DNA from: Heyndrickxia sporothermodurans
GTDB taxonomy: Bacteria > Bacillota > Bacilli > Bacillales > Bacillaceae_C
Reading direction: 5' to 3' (one strand)
NCBI RefSeq assembly: GCF_016785185.1
Contig: NZ_JAEKDY010000051.1
DNA: 24,188 nucleotides
In this document: piece after piece, positions 14,203 to 22,022 of the stretch
How positions within the stretch are numbered: the stretch's first letter is position 1
Layout of the letters: each line of letters starts with the position of its first letter
The notes under the pieces: generated by a model
What the model was told of the DNA's origin: nothing
Databases searched by the model: none
The model's input: the letters and a program-made list of their open reading frames with translations, nothing else
Position numbers and translations under genes: made by a program

Positions 14203-15153
14203 ATGGAAGGGAAGAAGAGGAAACGGGTAAGAGTGAGATGGGGCCGAATATTTGGCGCACTTCTGCTTCTATGTGTCTTTATTATTGGAGGATGCAGTGT
14301 TATTCAGTATGTGCAAGGGACACAGGAAGCTGGCAGTAAATCAAGTAAAACTCAAAAAGAATTTCATTCATTTAAAGGGACAAAAAGTAAAATCGGTGAC
14401 ACTAACATTCTTTTATTAGGAAATGACACTAGAGGGGAAAAACATTCGAGAACCGATACGATCATGATCGCTCATTATGATCAAAAAGCCCATAATGTCA
14501 AGCTTATTTCTCTTATGCGTGATATGTTTGTCTCGATCCCTGGCCACGGAAAAGAAAAATTAAATGCGGCTTATGCTTACGGGGGTCCGGAATTACTAAG
14601 GCAAACTATTACTGAAAATTTTGGTGTAGATATTCAATACTACACGATCGTAGATTTCCAAGGATTCGAAAAAGCCGTTGACACCCTTGTACCAGATGGC
14701 GTCGAAATAGATGTTCCACATGATATGTCATCCGGTATAGGAATGAAGCTGAAGAAAGGCAAGCAAGTACTTCATGGAAATGAGCTATTAGGATATGTTC
14801 GTTTTCGCCATGATCGTTTAAGTGATTTTGGCCGTGTGCAAAGACAACAAGAGGTCGTTACAAAATTAATGGACGAGTCTATCCAACTTCATAATGTGGT
14901 CAAGCTCCCTAAACTAATGGGTATTATGAATTCCTATATTGATACAAATATGGATACCTCTACTATTATTGCAATCGGAAAAGATGTTATTACAAAGCAG
15001 GGTGGTAAGCTAGAAACATTACGTCTCCCCGAAGATGGGACATTTGAAAATAGACGCATTGACGGTATAGGTGATGTACTTCAAGTAGATTTTGAACAAA
15101 ACAAAGAAGCACTTAAGCAATTTTTACAAGGAACCGGAGAAACTAGAAAATAG
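14203..15153 (+). CDS. LytR-CpsA-Psr (LCP) family cell-wall polymer ligase
   Basis: Membrane-anchored enzyme family that transfers wall teichoic acid or other anionic polymers from lipid carrier to peptidoglycan. It is 316 residues from ATG 14203, chosen because AGGTGG lies 8 bases upstream; the frame extends to 14137 without support. A basic N-terminus (KKRKRVRVRWGR) precedes one membrane segment at about 17-35, so the bulk is outside. The LCP domain starts at TNILLLGNDTRG and has HSRTDTIMIAHYD, LISLMRDMFVSIPG, KLNAAYAYGG, and GYVRFRHDRLSDFGRVQRQQ. These contain the conserved Arg and Asp residues that bind the pyrophosphate lipid. Several LCP paralogues usually coexist in Bacilli, so I do not assign tagU, tagT or tagV. 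It is probably monocistronic or followed by the CAP gene. Confidence 0.92.
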   Translation: MEGKKRKRVRVRWGRIFGALLLLCVFIIGGCSVIQYVQGTQEAGSKSSKTQKEFHSFKGTKSKIGDTNILLLGNDTRGEKHSRTDTIMIAHYDQKAHNVKLISLMRDMFVSIPGHGKEKLNAAYAYGGPELLRQTITENFGVDIQYYTIVDFQGFEKAVDTLVPDGVEIDVPHDMSSGIGMKLKKGKQVLHGNELLGYVRFRHDRLSDFGRVQRQQEVVTKLMDESIQLHNVVKLPKLMGIMNSYIDTNMDTSTIIAIGKDVITKQGGKLETLRLPEDGTFENRRIDGIGDVLQVDFEQNKEALKQFLQGTGETRK

Positions 15154-15232
15154 GTAGTATGAAGAGCTTATTCCAACTGTTCAATTAGTATTCGCCTGAG
15201 AATACTCCATTCAATTTTCAAAATAGAATTGC

Positions 15233-15919
15233 ATGAATAACCGTTATGATAAGAAAGACATGAATATATCTGCTTTACAAACTTCCATTAATAGCGATCA
15301 TTACCCTGAAACAAAAGCACAACTAATACAAGACGCAAAGTTCAAGGAAATTCAGATAGGTCCTGATCAAACGAATGAGTTTTTTCGTCAACAACAAGGA
15401 CAATTCCCACTAGATCAAAATGGACAAGTACCAACTCAACAACAGGGATCATATGAACAAGTACCATCGCAAAATCAAGAACAACAATCTCAAGAACCAA
15501 AACAAACGAAGCAGGAACAGCAAGTTAAGAATGATGGAAATATTAGTGAATATGCCAAGCAAGTTATTGACTTAACAAATAAAGAAAGGTCTAAACAAGG
15601 TATTCCTGCTTTAAAAGTCGATTCGAAGCTTAGTAGTGTGGCTCAAAAGAAATCATTGGATATGCAACAAAACCATTATTTTTCACATACAAGTCCAACT
15701 TATGGATCCCCGTTTGATATGATGAGGGATTTTGGGGTCAATTATAAGAGTGCGGGTGAAAATATTGCTCAAGGTCAACAAGACCCACAAGAAGTTGTTA
15801 AAGCTTGGATGAATAGTGAAGGTCATAGGAAAAACATCTTAAATAAAAACTTTACACATATCGGCGTAGGGTTTGAACAAACAGAAAATCACTGGTCACA
15901 AATGTTTATTGGGAAATAA
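15233..15919 (+). CDS. CAP-domain (SCP-like, YkwD-type) protein, signal peptide not visible
   Basis: A 228-residue protein with a C-terminal CAP domain at about 105-226: VIDLTNKERSKQGIPALKVD, the His in NHYFSHTSPTYGSPFDMM, AGENIAQGQ, WMNSEGHRKNILN, and the ending THIGVGF with QMFIGK. These match YkwD-type secreted proteins of Bacillus. The middle (about 50-100) is a Gln/Pro-rich linker. YkwD proteins normally begin with a signal peptide; here the N-terminus is hydrophilic (MNNRYDKKDMNISAL) and no frame in 15154-15232 supplies one. ATG 15233 also lacks a clear ribosome binding site. The 5' end may have been lost by deletion or frameshift, so export is doubtful. The biochemical role of bacterial CAP proteins is uncertain. 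Confidence 0.85.
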   Translation: MNNRYDKKDMNISALQTSINSDHYPETKAQLIQDAKFKEIQIGPDQTNEFFRQQQGQFPLDQNGQVPTQQQGSYEQVPSQNQEQQSQEPKQTKQEQQVKNDGNISEYAKQVIDLTNKERSKQGIPALKVDSKLSSVAQKKSLDMQQNHYFSHTSPTYGSPFDMMRDFGVNYKSAGENIAQGQQDPQEVVKAWMNSEGHRKNILNKNFTHIGVGFEQTENHWSQMFIGK

Positions 15920-15934
15920 AAAAGGGAGTTCAAC

Positions 15935-16000
15935 GAGTAATATGGTACCTATAGATTAAACTCTTTTTCAAGTGTCCTATCTATAGGTACCATATTACTC
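15935..16000. repeat. Perfect 22-bp inverted repeat with 22-base spacer
   Basis: Arms 15935-15956 and 15979-16000 are exact reverse complements. The left arm begins GAGTAATATGGTACC and the right arm ends GGTACCATATTACTC. The 22-base spacer contains AACTCTTTTT, which can also pair with GGGAGTT at 15924-15930 to form a terminator-like hairpin with a T-run. The element follows the CAP gene by 15 bases and could act as terminator or be a small mobile or regulatory element. Confidence 0.85.
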
Positions 16001-16279
16001 AGAGCTTCCTTATTTTTATTTTAGTCCATTTTCCTCCATTCTATTTAGAGTCTGGTTCCCTTGTCATCTCAAACCACATAGAATAAGTCATATGTATATT
16101 ACCTAATTAAAATCGAACATGTCGCATTAACCCGTTAAAGCAATGTATGATGATCAAGTATTTAAAATTAATCGAAAATTATATTGAATTTCTTTTTTAT
16201 TATTGCTATACTTTTTAAAAATCTAATTTATCTAGGCGTTTAAGTTAAATCATAGTAAACTTAAATTGTAAAAGCAAAA
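16001..16279. other. AT-rich non-coding region upstream of the GntR gene
   Basis: No open frame of note, RNA gene or repeat is apparent in this stretch. It must hold the regulator's promoter, whose -10 probably lies in the palindrome at 16280-16295. No convincing -35 hexamer is seen. Confidence 0.5.
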
Positions 16280-16295
16280 GATATAATATTATAAC
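16280..16295. promoter_or_regulatory. Putative GntR operator / -10 region upstream of the regulator
   Basis: GATATAATATTATAAC is a near-palindrome that ends 17 bases before the gntR start codon and includes TATAAT. Its reverse complement matches 15 of 16 bases at 17075-17090 upstream of the M20 peptidase. Autorepression by blocking the -10 is the simple reading. Confidence 0.6.
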
Positions 16296-16312
16296 AATTT
16301 AAGGAGAATCAC

Positions 16313-17035
16313 ATGAAAGTAAATAAAAATTTGCCTACACCTTTATATCATCAAGTAAAAGATTACTTAGAAGAAAAAATCATTTTAGGTGAATGGGAGC
16401 CTGGGTTTCAATTGCCTACAGAAAAGGAGCTGTCAGCCCAATTTCAAGTAAGTACCATTACCGTAAAAAGAGCCATACATGATCTAGTCAACAAAGGAAT
16501 TCTTTATCGTCAAAGAGGAAAAGGAACGTTTGTAAGTAGGAAGGAGGATAAAGATATTTACCAGCTCGTTTCACTAAGGAATGAAGCAGAGGAAGATAAA
16601 CACCATCCTCATAAGTCATTATCCTTCAAGGAAGAAGAAGCCGGTGTGAAAATTGGTAAAATGCTTAATATAAACGCTGCAGAGAAAGTCTATAAAATTC
16701 ATAGGTTGAAAATTGAAGAAGAGACTCCAGTCGGGATTGAGTATACATACATTCCGTGCTCTTTATTTCCTGGTCTCACGGAAAAGGTAATAGAAGACGA
16801 TCTTTTCTACAATGTTTTCACAAATAAATATGGAATGAATTTAGGAAAAGCAAAAATCTTTTTCTCCACCATAACTGCAGAGGACTATGAGGCAGATTTG
16901 TTAAACATCCCCAAAGGTGAGCAGCTATTTGTTTTAGAAAGGTTTACGTATACTGAGGAGCAGCAAATCATTGAATATTCGAGATTTATTATTAGACAAG
17001 AAAAATCACGATATTTTATCGAAATTAGACTATAA
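16313..17035 (+). CDS. GntR-family transcriptional regulator, HutC/UTRA type
   Basis: Cytosolic DNA-binding regulator, 240 residues, usual length for the HutC subfamily. The winged helix is at about 5-75 (PLYHQVKDYLEEKIILGEW, LPTEKELSAQFQVS, TVKRAIHDLVNKGILYRQRG, KGTFVS). The UTRA effector domain covers about 95-238 (EKVYKIHRLKIEEETPVGIE, then FVLERFTYTEEQQIIEYSRF). AAGGAGA lies 7 bases before the ATG. It sits upstream of an M20 peptidase and a complete peptide ABC transporter, and a shared palindrome lies before both transcription units, so it likely controls peptide uptake and cleavage. Effector unknown; UTRA domains bind small ligands such as sugars or amino-acid derivatives. Confidence 0.92.
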   Translation: MKVNKNLPTPLYHQVKDYLEEKIILGEWEPGFQLPTEKELSAQFQVSTITVKRAIHDLVNKGILYRQRGKGTFVSRKEDKDIYQLVSLRNEAEEDKHHPHKSLSFKEEEAGVKIGKMLNINAAEKVYKIHRLKIEEETPVGIEYTYIPCSLFPGLTEKVIEDDLFYNVFTNKYGMNLGKAKIFFSTITAEDYEADLLNIPKGEQLFVLERFTYTEEQQIIEYSRFIIRQEKSRYFIEIRL

Positions 17036-17074
17036 AAAGGTCTAATTTATACTCATATAATATAAAAATATAAA

Positions 17075-17090
17075 GTTATAATATTATATT
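17075..17090. promoter_or_regulatory. Putative GntR operator upstream of the M20 peptidase operon
   Basis: GTTATAATATTATATT repeats, in inverted orientation, the 16280-16295 element with one mismatch. It lies 38 bases before the peptidase start and includes TATAAT, so it is placed like an operator overlapping a -10. The surrounding 17060-17100 sequence is very AT-rich, which lowers certainty. Confidence 0.6.
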
Positions 17091-17128
17091 CTTATATTAA
17101 AACTAGAATTTGAAAGGGTGAAGCATGA

Positions 17129-18472
17129 ATGGAAAAGGTTTTTCAGTATATTGACGACCACGCTGATACGTATATTGATTGGTTAATCGAAGCGTGTAAT
17201 CAACCAAGCGTATCCGCTCAAAATCGTGGAATGCTTGAAATGAAAGAACTTGTAAAAAGATTTTTAAAAAATATCAATGTCGAAGTTGAAGAACTAACAA
17301 CAGACGGATATCCGATTATTTATGGAGAATTAGGAAAAAGTCATGGTAAAACACTTACATTTTATAATCATTATGATGTTCAACCTGAAGATCCAATTGA
17401 TCAGTGGCAGAGCGATCCATTTAAAGCAAGCATTAGAGAAGGAAAAATTTTTGCAAGGGGGGTTGCAGATAATAAAGGAAACCTAATTGCTAGAATATGT
17501 GCTGTTCATGCTTATCAACAGGTATATGGAACATTGCCCATCAATCTCAAATTTATCTTTGAAGGAGAGGAAGAAGTTGGAAGTCCGCACTTAGAGTTTT
17601 TTGCGAATGAACATCCGGATAAACTCCAAACAGATGGAATCATTTGGGAAGGTGGTTCAAGAGAAGTTGAAAGCAAACGTCCACATGTTGGACTAGGTGT
17701 GAAAGGGATCTGTTATGTTGAGCTAGTTTGTAAGGGTGCCAATATGGATTTACATTCTTCGGAAGCAGCGATTATTGAGAACCCGGCATGGAGGCTCATT
17801 TGGGCATTAAGTACCTTGAAAAATGAACAAGAGGAAATATTAATCGAAGGATTTTACGACGATATCGTTCCATTGAGTGAGCTAGACAAAAAGTTCATTG
17901 GGTCGATGATTTATGATGAGGGAGCTACGAAGAAATTATACGGAATAGACAGCTTTTTGAAAAATGTATCAGGAGATATATTAAAGGAAAGGTTGACTGC
18001 TGAGCCAACATGTACAATATGTGGGATCGAATCAGGATATATCGGTGAAGGGTCAAAAACGGTTTTGCCGTCAATTGCAAAAGTAAAATTAGATTTTCGT
18101 TTAGTTCCTAATCAATCACCCGAGAAAATTGCCAAATTGCTAAGAAATCACTTAGATAAACACGGATACTCTGATATTGAAATTAACCAAGGACATGGAT
18201 TACATCCTTTTAATACTAATCCAAAGGATCCTTTTGTCCAAACCGTCCTTGAAAGCATTCAAGAAGTGTATGAAGAACCACCTGTTATTTTGCGCAATCT
18301 AGCAGGTTCTAGTCCAATGTATAAAATGTTGAAAAATACAGATATTCCTGCAGTTCAAATCGGTGTGGCTAATCTCCAATCTAATTATCATGCACCGAAT
18401 GAAAATATCTTCGTTGAAGACTATATTCAAGGGATTAAAGCTACAGCTGCGGTGATTAAGAACTTCAAATAA
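17129..18472 (+). CDS. M20-family metallopeptidase (dipeptidase type)
   Basis: Cytosolic zinc-dependent peptidase, 447 residues, of the ArgE/DapE/carnosinase-like M20 group; it likely splits small peptides brought in by the adjacent transporter. Metal ligands and catalytic residues are recognisable: His 81 in YNHYDVQP, Asp 114 in GVADNKGN, the Glu pair at 148-149 in EGEEEVGS, and the last His in NYHAPNEN. The dimerisation domain lies between about 200 and 330 (GICYVELVCKGANMDLHSS). No signal peptide is seen. GAAAGGGTGA precedes the ATG. It follows the GntR gene by 93 bases and the transporter lipoprotein gene follows by about 50 bases without a terminator. The exact substrate (dipeptide, beta-Ala or N-acyl amino acid) cannot be read. 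Confidence 0.9.
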   Translation: MEKVFQYIDDHADTYIDWLIEACNQPSVSAQNRGMLEMKELVKRFLKNINVEVEELTTDGYPIIYGELGKSHGKTLTFYNHYDVQPEDPIDQWQSDPFKASIREGKIFARGVADNKGNLIARICAVHAYQQVYGTLPINLKFIFEGEEEVGSPHLEFFANEHPDKLQTDGIIWEGGSREVESKRPHVGLGVKGICYVELVCKGANMDLHSSEAAIIENPAWRLIWALSTLKNEQEEILIEGFYDDIVPLSELDKKFIGSMIYDEGATKKLYGIDSFLKNVSGDILKERLTAEPTCTICGIESGYIGEGSKTVLPSIAKVKLDFRLVPNQSPEKIAKLLRNHLDKHGYSDIEINQGHGLHPFNTNPKDPFVQTVLESIQEVYEEPPVILRNLAGSSPMYKMLKNTDIPAVQIGVANLQSNYHAPNENIFVEDYIQGIKATAAVIKNFK

Positions 18473-18524
18473 GTATGTGAAAAGTATTCTGTAATTTTAA
18501 AATATTCAAATTTGGGGGATGGGT

Positions 18525-20078
18525 ATGAAAAAATCTTTTAGATTGGTTTTTGTCGCTTGTATTATTCTCGTCTTTATGGTTTCTGGATGCAGTAGTAATT
18601 CTTCAACTGGTGCAAAGAAGAGTGGAGAAGGAGGAAAAGACAAAACAACATTAGTGTTGGCACAAAGTGCCGATATAACGACATTGGATCCGCAAAATTC
18701 ATTAAGTACAACAGGTGATCGTGTATTTAGGAACATGTTTAGCCGATTATTCAATAGGGACGACAAAATGGAAATTCAGCCGGAACTTGTTGATTCTTAC
18801 AAAAATACAGATGACCTCACATGGAAGTTTAAGTTAAAGGAAGGAGTAAAATTCCATAATGGAGATCCTTTAACTGCTGAGGATGTTAAATATAGTCTTG
18901 AACGAGTGATGAAAGATCAGACATTAAAGGAATTTCCGTATTTTACACAGCTTTCAAAGATAAATGTCGTTGATGACTTAAATTTTGAAATCATAACGGA
19001 TGGACCTATGCCTACATTATTAAGACTTCTAGCAAAAAGTGGTGCAGATATCATGCCAAAAAAATATATCGACAAAGTAGGGATGGATGAATTTTTAAAG
19101 AAACCAGTCGGTTCAGGCCCCTATAAATTTGTTAAATGGGATCGAGATGACCGAGTTGTTTTAGAAAGTTTCAAAGATTATTTTGCTGGAGCGCCGAAAT
19201 GGAAGGAAGTCATTGTCAGAGCCATTCCAGAGAGCTCTACCCGTGTTGGTGAATTATTAACGGGTGGTGTAGACATTGCAACAGATATTCCACCGAATGA
19301 ATGGGATCGTGTGAATGGTGAAAAGGGTGTATCACTTATAAATGGAGATACGACTCGTGTCATGCTTTTAGTCGTCAGAACAACAAAAGGATTTGCTACA
19401 TCAGATCCGAAAGTTAGGGAAGCTATTGATTTAGCCATAAATGAAAAGGCTATCGTTGATTCTGTATTAAAAGGTACCGGTGTTCCAGTTCGAACACGTG
19501 TACCAGAAGGGGTAGTTGGTTCCAATCCAGATTTATATAACACGTATGAATACGATCTTGAAAAAGCCAAAAAATTATTGGCGGAAGCTGGATATAAAGA
19601 TGGACTTGAAATTACATTAACAGCGCCAAAAGGTAGATACCCTCTTGATGGAGAAGTGGCTCAACTCGTTGCAAGTATGTTAGGTGAGGCGGGCATTAAA
19701 GTTAATCTAAAATTACTAGAGTCTAGTGCATATTTAGATGAGTATAATTCGAACTCCAATAAAGAATTGTTAATGATTGGCTTAGCAGATGGATTGTTGG
19801 ATGCTTCTTATTCATTGGTTCACTATACAAAAGATCGTGCAGCAGGACAAACCGATTATTACAATCCGGAAGTAGAAAAGCTTTATCATGATGCTGGAAG
19901 AAATTTAAATGAAGAGGAACGAACTAAACAGTATCAAAAAATTCAATCCATTGTTGCTGAGGAGAGACCACATATTTTCTTATTCCAACAAAATGCGAAC
20001 TATGGGGTTTCAGATCGAGTTACATTCAATTCTAGGCTTGATGAGGTAATTAATTTTTCCGATATTTCTTTGAAGTAA
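18525..20078 (+). CDS. Peptide-binding lipoprotein of ABC transporter (solute-binding family 5)
   Basis: Extracellular receptor of the second peptide transporter, 517 residues. Lipoprotein signal: MKKSFRL, hydrophobic core, lipobox VSGC with the lipidated Cys at about 22, followed by Ser/Gly/Lys-rich tether. Family 5 marks include TTLDPQNSLST, WKFKLKEGVKFHNGDPLTAEDV, and VGSGPYKFVKWDRDD. ATG 18525 is preferred because GGGGG at 18514-18518 lies 6 bases away; ATG 18519 abuts it. It is distinct in sequence from the OppA-like protein of the first cluster and closer in style to DppA/nickel-peptide binding proteins. It leads a five-gene transporter set and follows the peptidase, so both probably share a transcript. 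Confidence 0.92.
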   Translation: MKKSFRLVFVACIILVFMVSGCSSNSSTGAKKSGEGGKDKTTLVLAQSADITTLDPQNSLSTTGDRVFRNMFSRLFNRDDKMEIQPELVDSYKNTDDLTWKFKLKEGVKFHNGDPLTAEDVKYSLERVMKDQTLKEFPYFTQLSKINVVDDLNFEIITDGPMPTLLRLLAKSGADIMPKKYIDKVGMDEFLKKPVGSGPYKFVKWDRDDRVVLESFKDYFAGAPKWKEVIVRAIPESSTRVGELLTGGVDIATDIPPNEWDRVNGEKGVSLINGDTTRVMLLVVRTTKGFATSDPKVREAIDLAINEKAIVDSVLKGTGVPVRTRVPEGVVGSNPDLYNTYEYDLEKAKKLLAEAGYKDGLEITLTAPKGRYPLDGEVAQLVASMLGEAGIKVNLKLLESSAYLDEYNSNSNKELLMIGLADGLLDASYSLVHYTKDRAAGQTDYYNPEVEKLYHDAGRNLNEEERTKQYQKIQSIVAEERPHIFLFQQNANYGVSDRVTFNSRLDEVINFSDISLK

Positions 20079-20102
20079 TTTATTTGTTGAGATGAAAATG
20101 AG

Positions 20103-20130
20103 CGGGGCTGGGAAAGTAAAACTAGTCCCG
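20103..20130 (+). other. Hairpin between lipoprotein gene and permease gene
   Basis: Arms 20103-20109 and 20124-20130 pair over 7 positions (one G-U) with a 14-base loop. It has no T-run. Such hairpins after solute-binding protein genes can stabilise that part of the mRNA; whether this one does is unknown. Confidence 0.35.
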
Positions 20131-20151
20131 TTTATGAAAGGAGATCTTGAA

Positions 20152-21069
20152 TTGAAGAAGTATCTGGTGAAGAGATTACTACAAATTATCCCGGTTTTAT
20201 TTATTATTACTTTTGTTGTTTTCGTATTAGTTTATCTAGCTGGTGACCCTGTTGCTTTAATGTTACCGGAAGATGCTTCTGAAGCGGACCGAGAAGCATT
20301 AAGAGCAGCACTTGGACTTAATGAACCATTTTTATATCAATATTTTCATTTTATTGGTGATTTATTTCGGGGGAATTTCGGAACATCCTTCCGCTATCAT
20401 CAAGAAGCTTTGCCATTAGTATTAGAAAGGCTTCCCGCTACTTTTGAGCTAGCAGCTGCTTCTATGTTGATTGCTATAATTATAGCCATTCCAATGGGGA
20501 TTTTTTCAGCACAAAAGAGAAATAGCTTTGTTGATTTATTTATTACAGGTGGCTCCGTTTTGGGAAAAGCAATGCCAAGTTTTTGGCTTGGAATTATGCT
20601 TATTCTCATGCTAGCGGTGAACTATCAAATATTCCCGGTATCAGGTAGGGGAACATGGGCACATTTAATTTTGCCGGCTATCACCTTAGGAACTGGTGTA
20701 GCGGCCGAAATGACGAGGCTAGTTCGTTCAAGTATGTTAGACATTTTAAACCAGGATTATATTCGGACGGCAAAGAGTAAAGGTGTAAGTGATACACTTG
20801 TTGTTTATAAACATGCCTTTCGAAATTCACTGATTCCGGTTGTAACGATTACTTCTTTACAAGTAACTCATTTAGTAAGTGGTGCATTAATTACCGAGAC
20901 CGTTTTTTCTTGGCCGGGATTAGGACAATTATTAGTTCAAGCCGTAAATGGACGGGATATGGCGGTTGTACAAGCGGCTGTTTTTGTTATTGCTATTCTA
21001 GTTATTTTGATCAACCTCATTACGGACCTCATTTATCGTTTGCTTGATCCGAGAATTAATTATTCATAG
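20152..21069 (+). CDS. dppB: Peptide ABC transporter permease, DppB/OppB type
   Basis: Integral membrane subunit forming half of the peptide channel, 305 residues from TTG 20152. I choose this start because AAAGGAG lies 8 bases upstream and the protein then begins KKYLVKRLLQIIPVLFIITF, the usual DppB opening. The frame upstream to 20092 lacks a ribosome binding site. Six hydrophobic segments are expected and visible. The EAA loop that contacts the ATPase reads EMTRLVRSSMLDILNQDYIR, then TAKSKGVSDTLVVYKHAFRN. WPGLGQLLVQAVNGRDM near the end is the binding-protein-dependent permease signature. It lies 11 bases before the second permease gene. Confidence 0.92.
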   Translation: MKKYLVKRLLQIIPVLFIITFVVFVLVYLAGDPVALMLPEDASEADREALRAALGLNEPFLYQYFHFIGDLFRGNFGTSFRYHQEALPLVLERLPATFELAAASMLIAIIIAIPMGIFSAQKRNSFVDLFITGGSVLGKAMPSFWLGIMLILMLAVNYQIFPVSGRGTWAHLILPAITLGTGVAAEMTRLVRSSMLDILNQDYIRTAKSKGVSDTLVVYKHAFRNSLIPVVTITSLQVTHLVSGALITETVFSWPGLGQLLVQAVNGRDMAVVQAAVFVIAILVILINLITDLIYRLLDPRINYS

Positions 21070-21080
21070 GGGGTGAGAAA

Positions 21081-22007
21081 GTGGAAGTAAATGTAAATCG
21101 GGATGCAGTCGTTGATGTAAATAAACCGATCACAAAAACAAAACATAACCGTCTTTTCCGTTTAATAAAATTATTACTCCGAAGTAAGACGGGCACAACG
21201 GGGTTCTTCATTGTCTTTGCTGTTGTCTTTATTGCTATTTTTGCGAATATTTTAGCTCCTCATAACCCTGCTGCAAATAATTTAGGAGACATGCTGAAGC
21301 CGCCTGCATGGTTGGACGGAGGCTCTACGACTTATCTACTTGGAACAGACAATTTAGGTAGAGACATTTTAAGTAGAATCATATACGGGACTCGAGTGTC
21401 ATTGTTAGTGGGAATTTTTTCAGTTATTTTAGCCGGTATCATCGGCATCTTAGTCGGGATTTTTGCAGGATATTACGGTGGAGTAATCGATAATATCTTA
21501 ATGAGAATCGTGGATTCCTTCCTTGCGATTCCAAGTATTCTATTTATTTTAGTAGTTCTAGCTGTATTTGAACCAAGCATTATGGTACTTATTGTCGTCA
21601 TCGGATTTACCAACTGGGTTACATATGCAAGGGTTGTAAGGGGGGAGGTACTAAGTATTAAGGAGCGGGAGTTTGTAAGGGCCTCAAGGTCTATTGGGAC
21701 AAAAAATGCGACGATTATGTTAAAGCATATCTTTCCTAATATTATCTCCTCTTTTATTGTTATATCAACTTTAAGTGTTGCTACAACAATCATTTTGGAA
21801 GCATCTTTAAGTTTTCTTGGGTTAGGGATACAGCCCCCAACTGTTTCATGGGGAGGAATGTTGACGGATGGCAGGAATTATTTAGCTACGAACTGGTGGT
21901 TAGCCACTTTCCCCGGGATTGCCATAACGATTACGGTTCTTGGAATTATCTTTTTAGGTGATTGGCTTCGTGATGTATTAGATCCACGAACACAAGGAAG
22001 AAAATAG
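21081..22007 (+). CDS. dppC: Peptide ABC transporter permease, DppC/OppC type
   Basis: Second membrane subunit of the peptide channel, 308 residues. It starts at GTG 21081 after AGGGGGTGA. A hydrophilic N-terminal tail of about 40 residues precedes the first membrane segment (GFFIVFAVVFIAIFANIL), as is common for OppC/DppC. The periplasmic-side motif LLGTDNLGRDILSRIIYGTR is the family hallmark. The EAA loop reads VRGEVLSIKEREFVRASRSI, then GTKNATIMLKHIFPN. The C-terminus (LGDWLRDVLDPRTQG) is typical. It sits between the first permease and the first ATPase with gaps of 11 and 15 bases. Confidence 0.94.
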   Translation: MEVNVNRDAVVDVNKPITKTKHNRLFRLIKLLLRSKTGTTGFFIVFAVVFIAIFANILAPHNPAANNLGDMLKPPAWLDGGSTTYLLGTDNLGRDILSRIIYGTRVSLLVGIFSVILAGIIGILVGIFAGYYGGVIDNILMRIVDSFLAIPSILFILVVLAVFEPSIMVLIVVIGFTNWVTYARVVRGEVLSIKEREFVRASRSIGTKNATIMLKHIFPNIISSFIVISTLSVATTIILEASLSFLGLGIQPPTVSWGGMLTDGRNYLATNWWLATFPGIAITITVLGIIFLGDWLRDVLDPRTQGRK

Positions 22008-22022
22008 GAAGGGGGTAACAAC

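Noticed and set aside
21473..21793. Minus-strand ORF of 106 codons inside the permease gene
   Set aside because: It is the antisense shadow of a well-supported permease gene, with no ribosome binding site or recognisable protein features. The same applies to the other antisense frames over strong genes.
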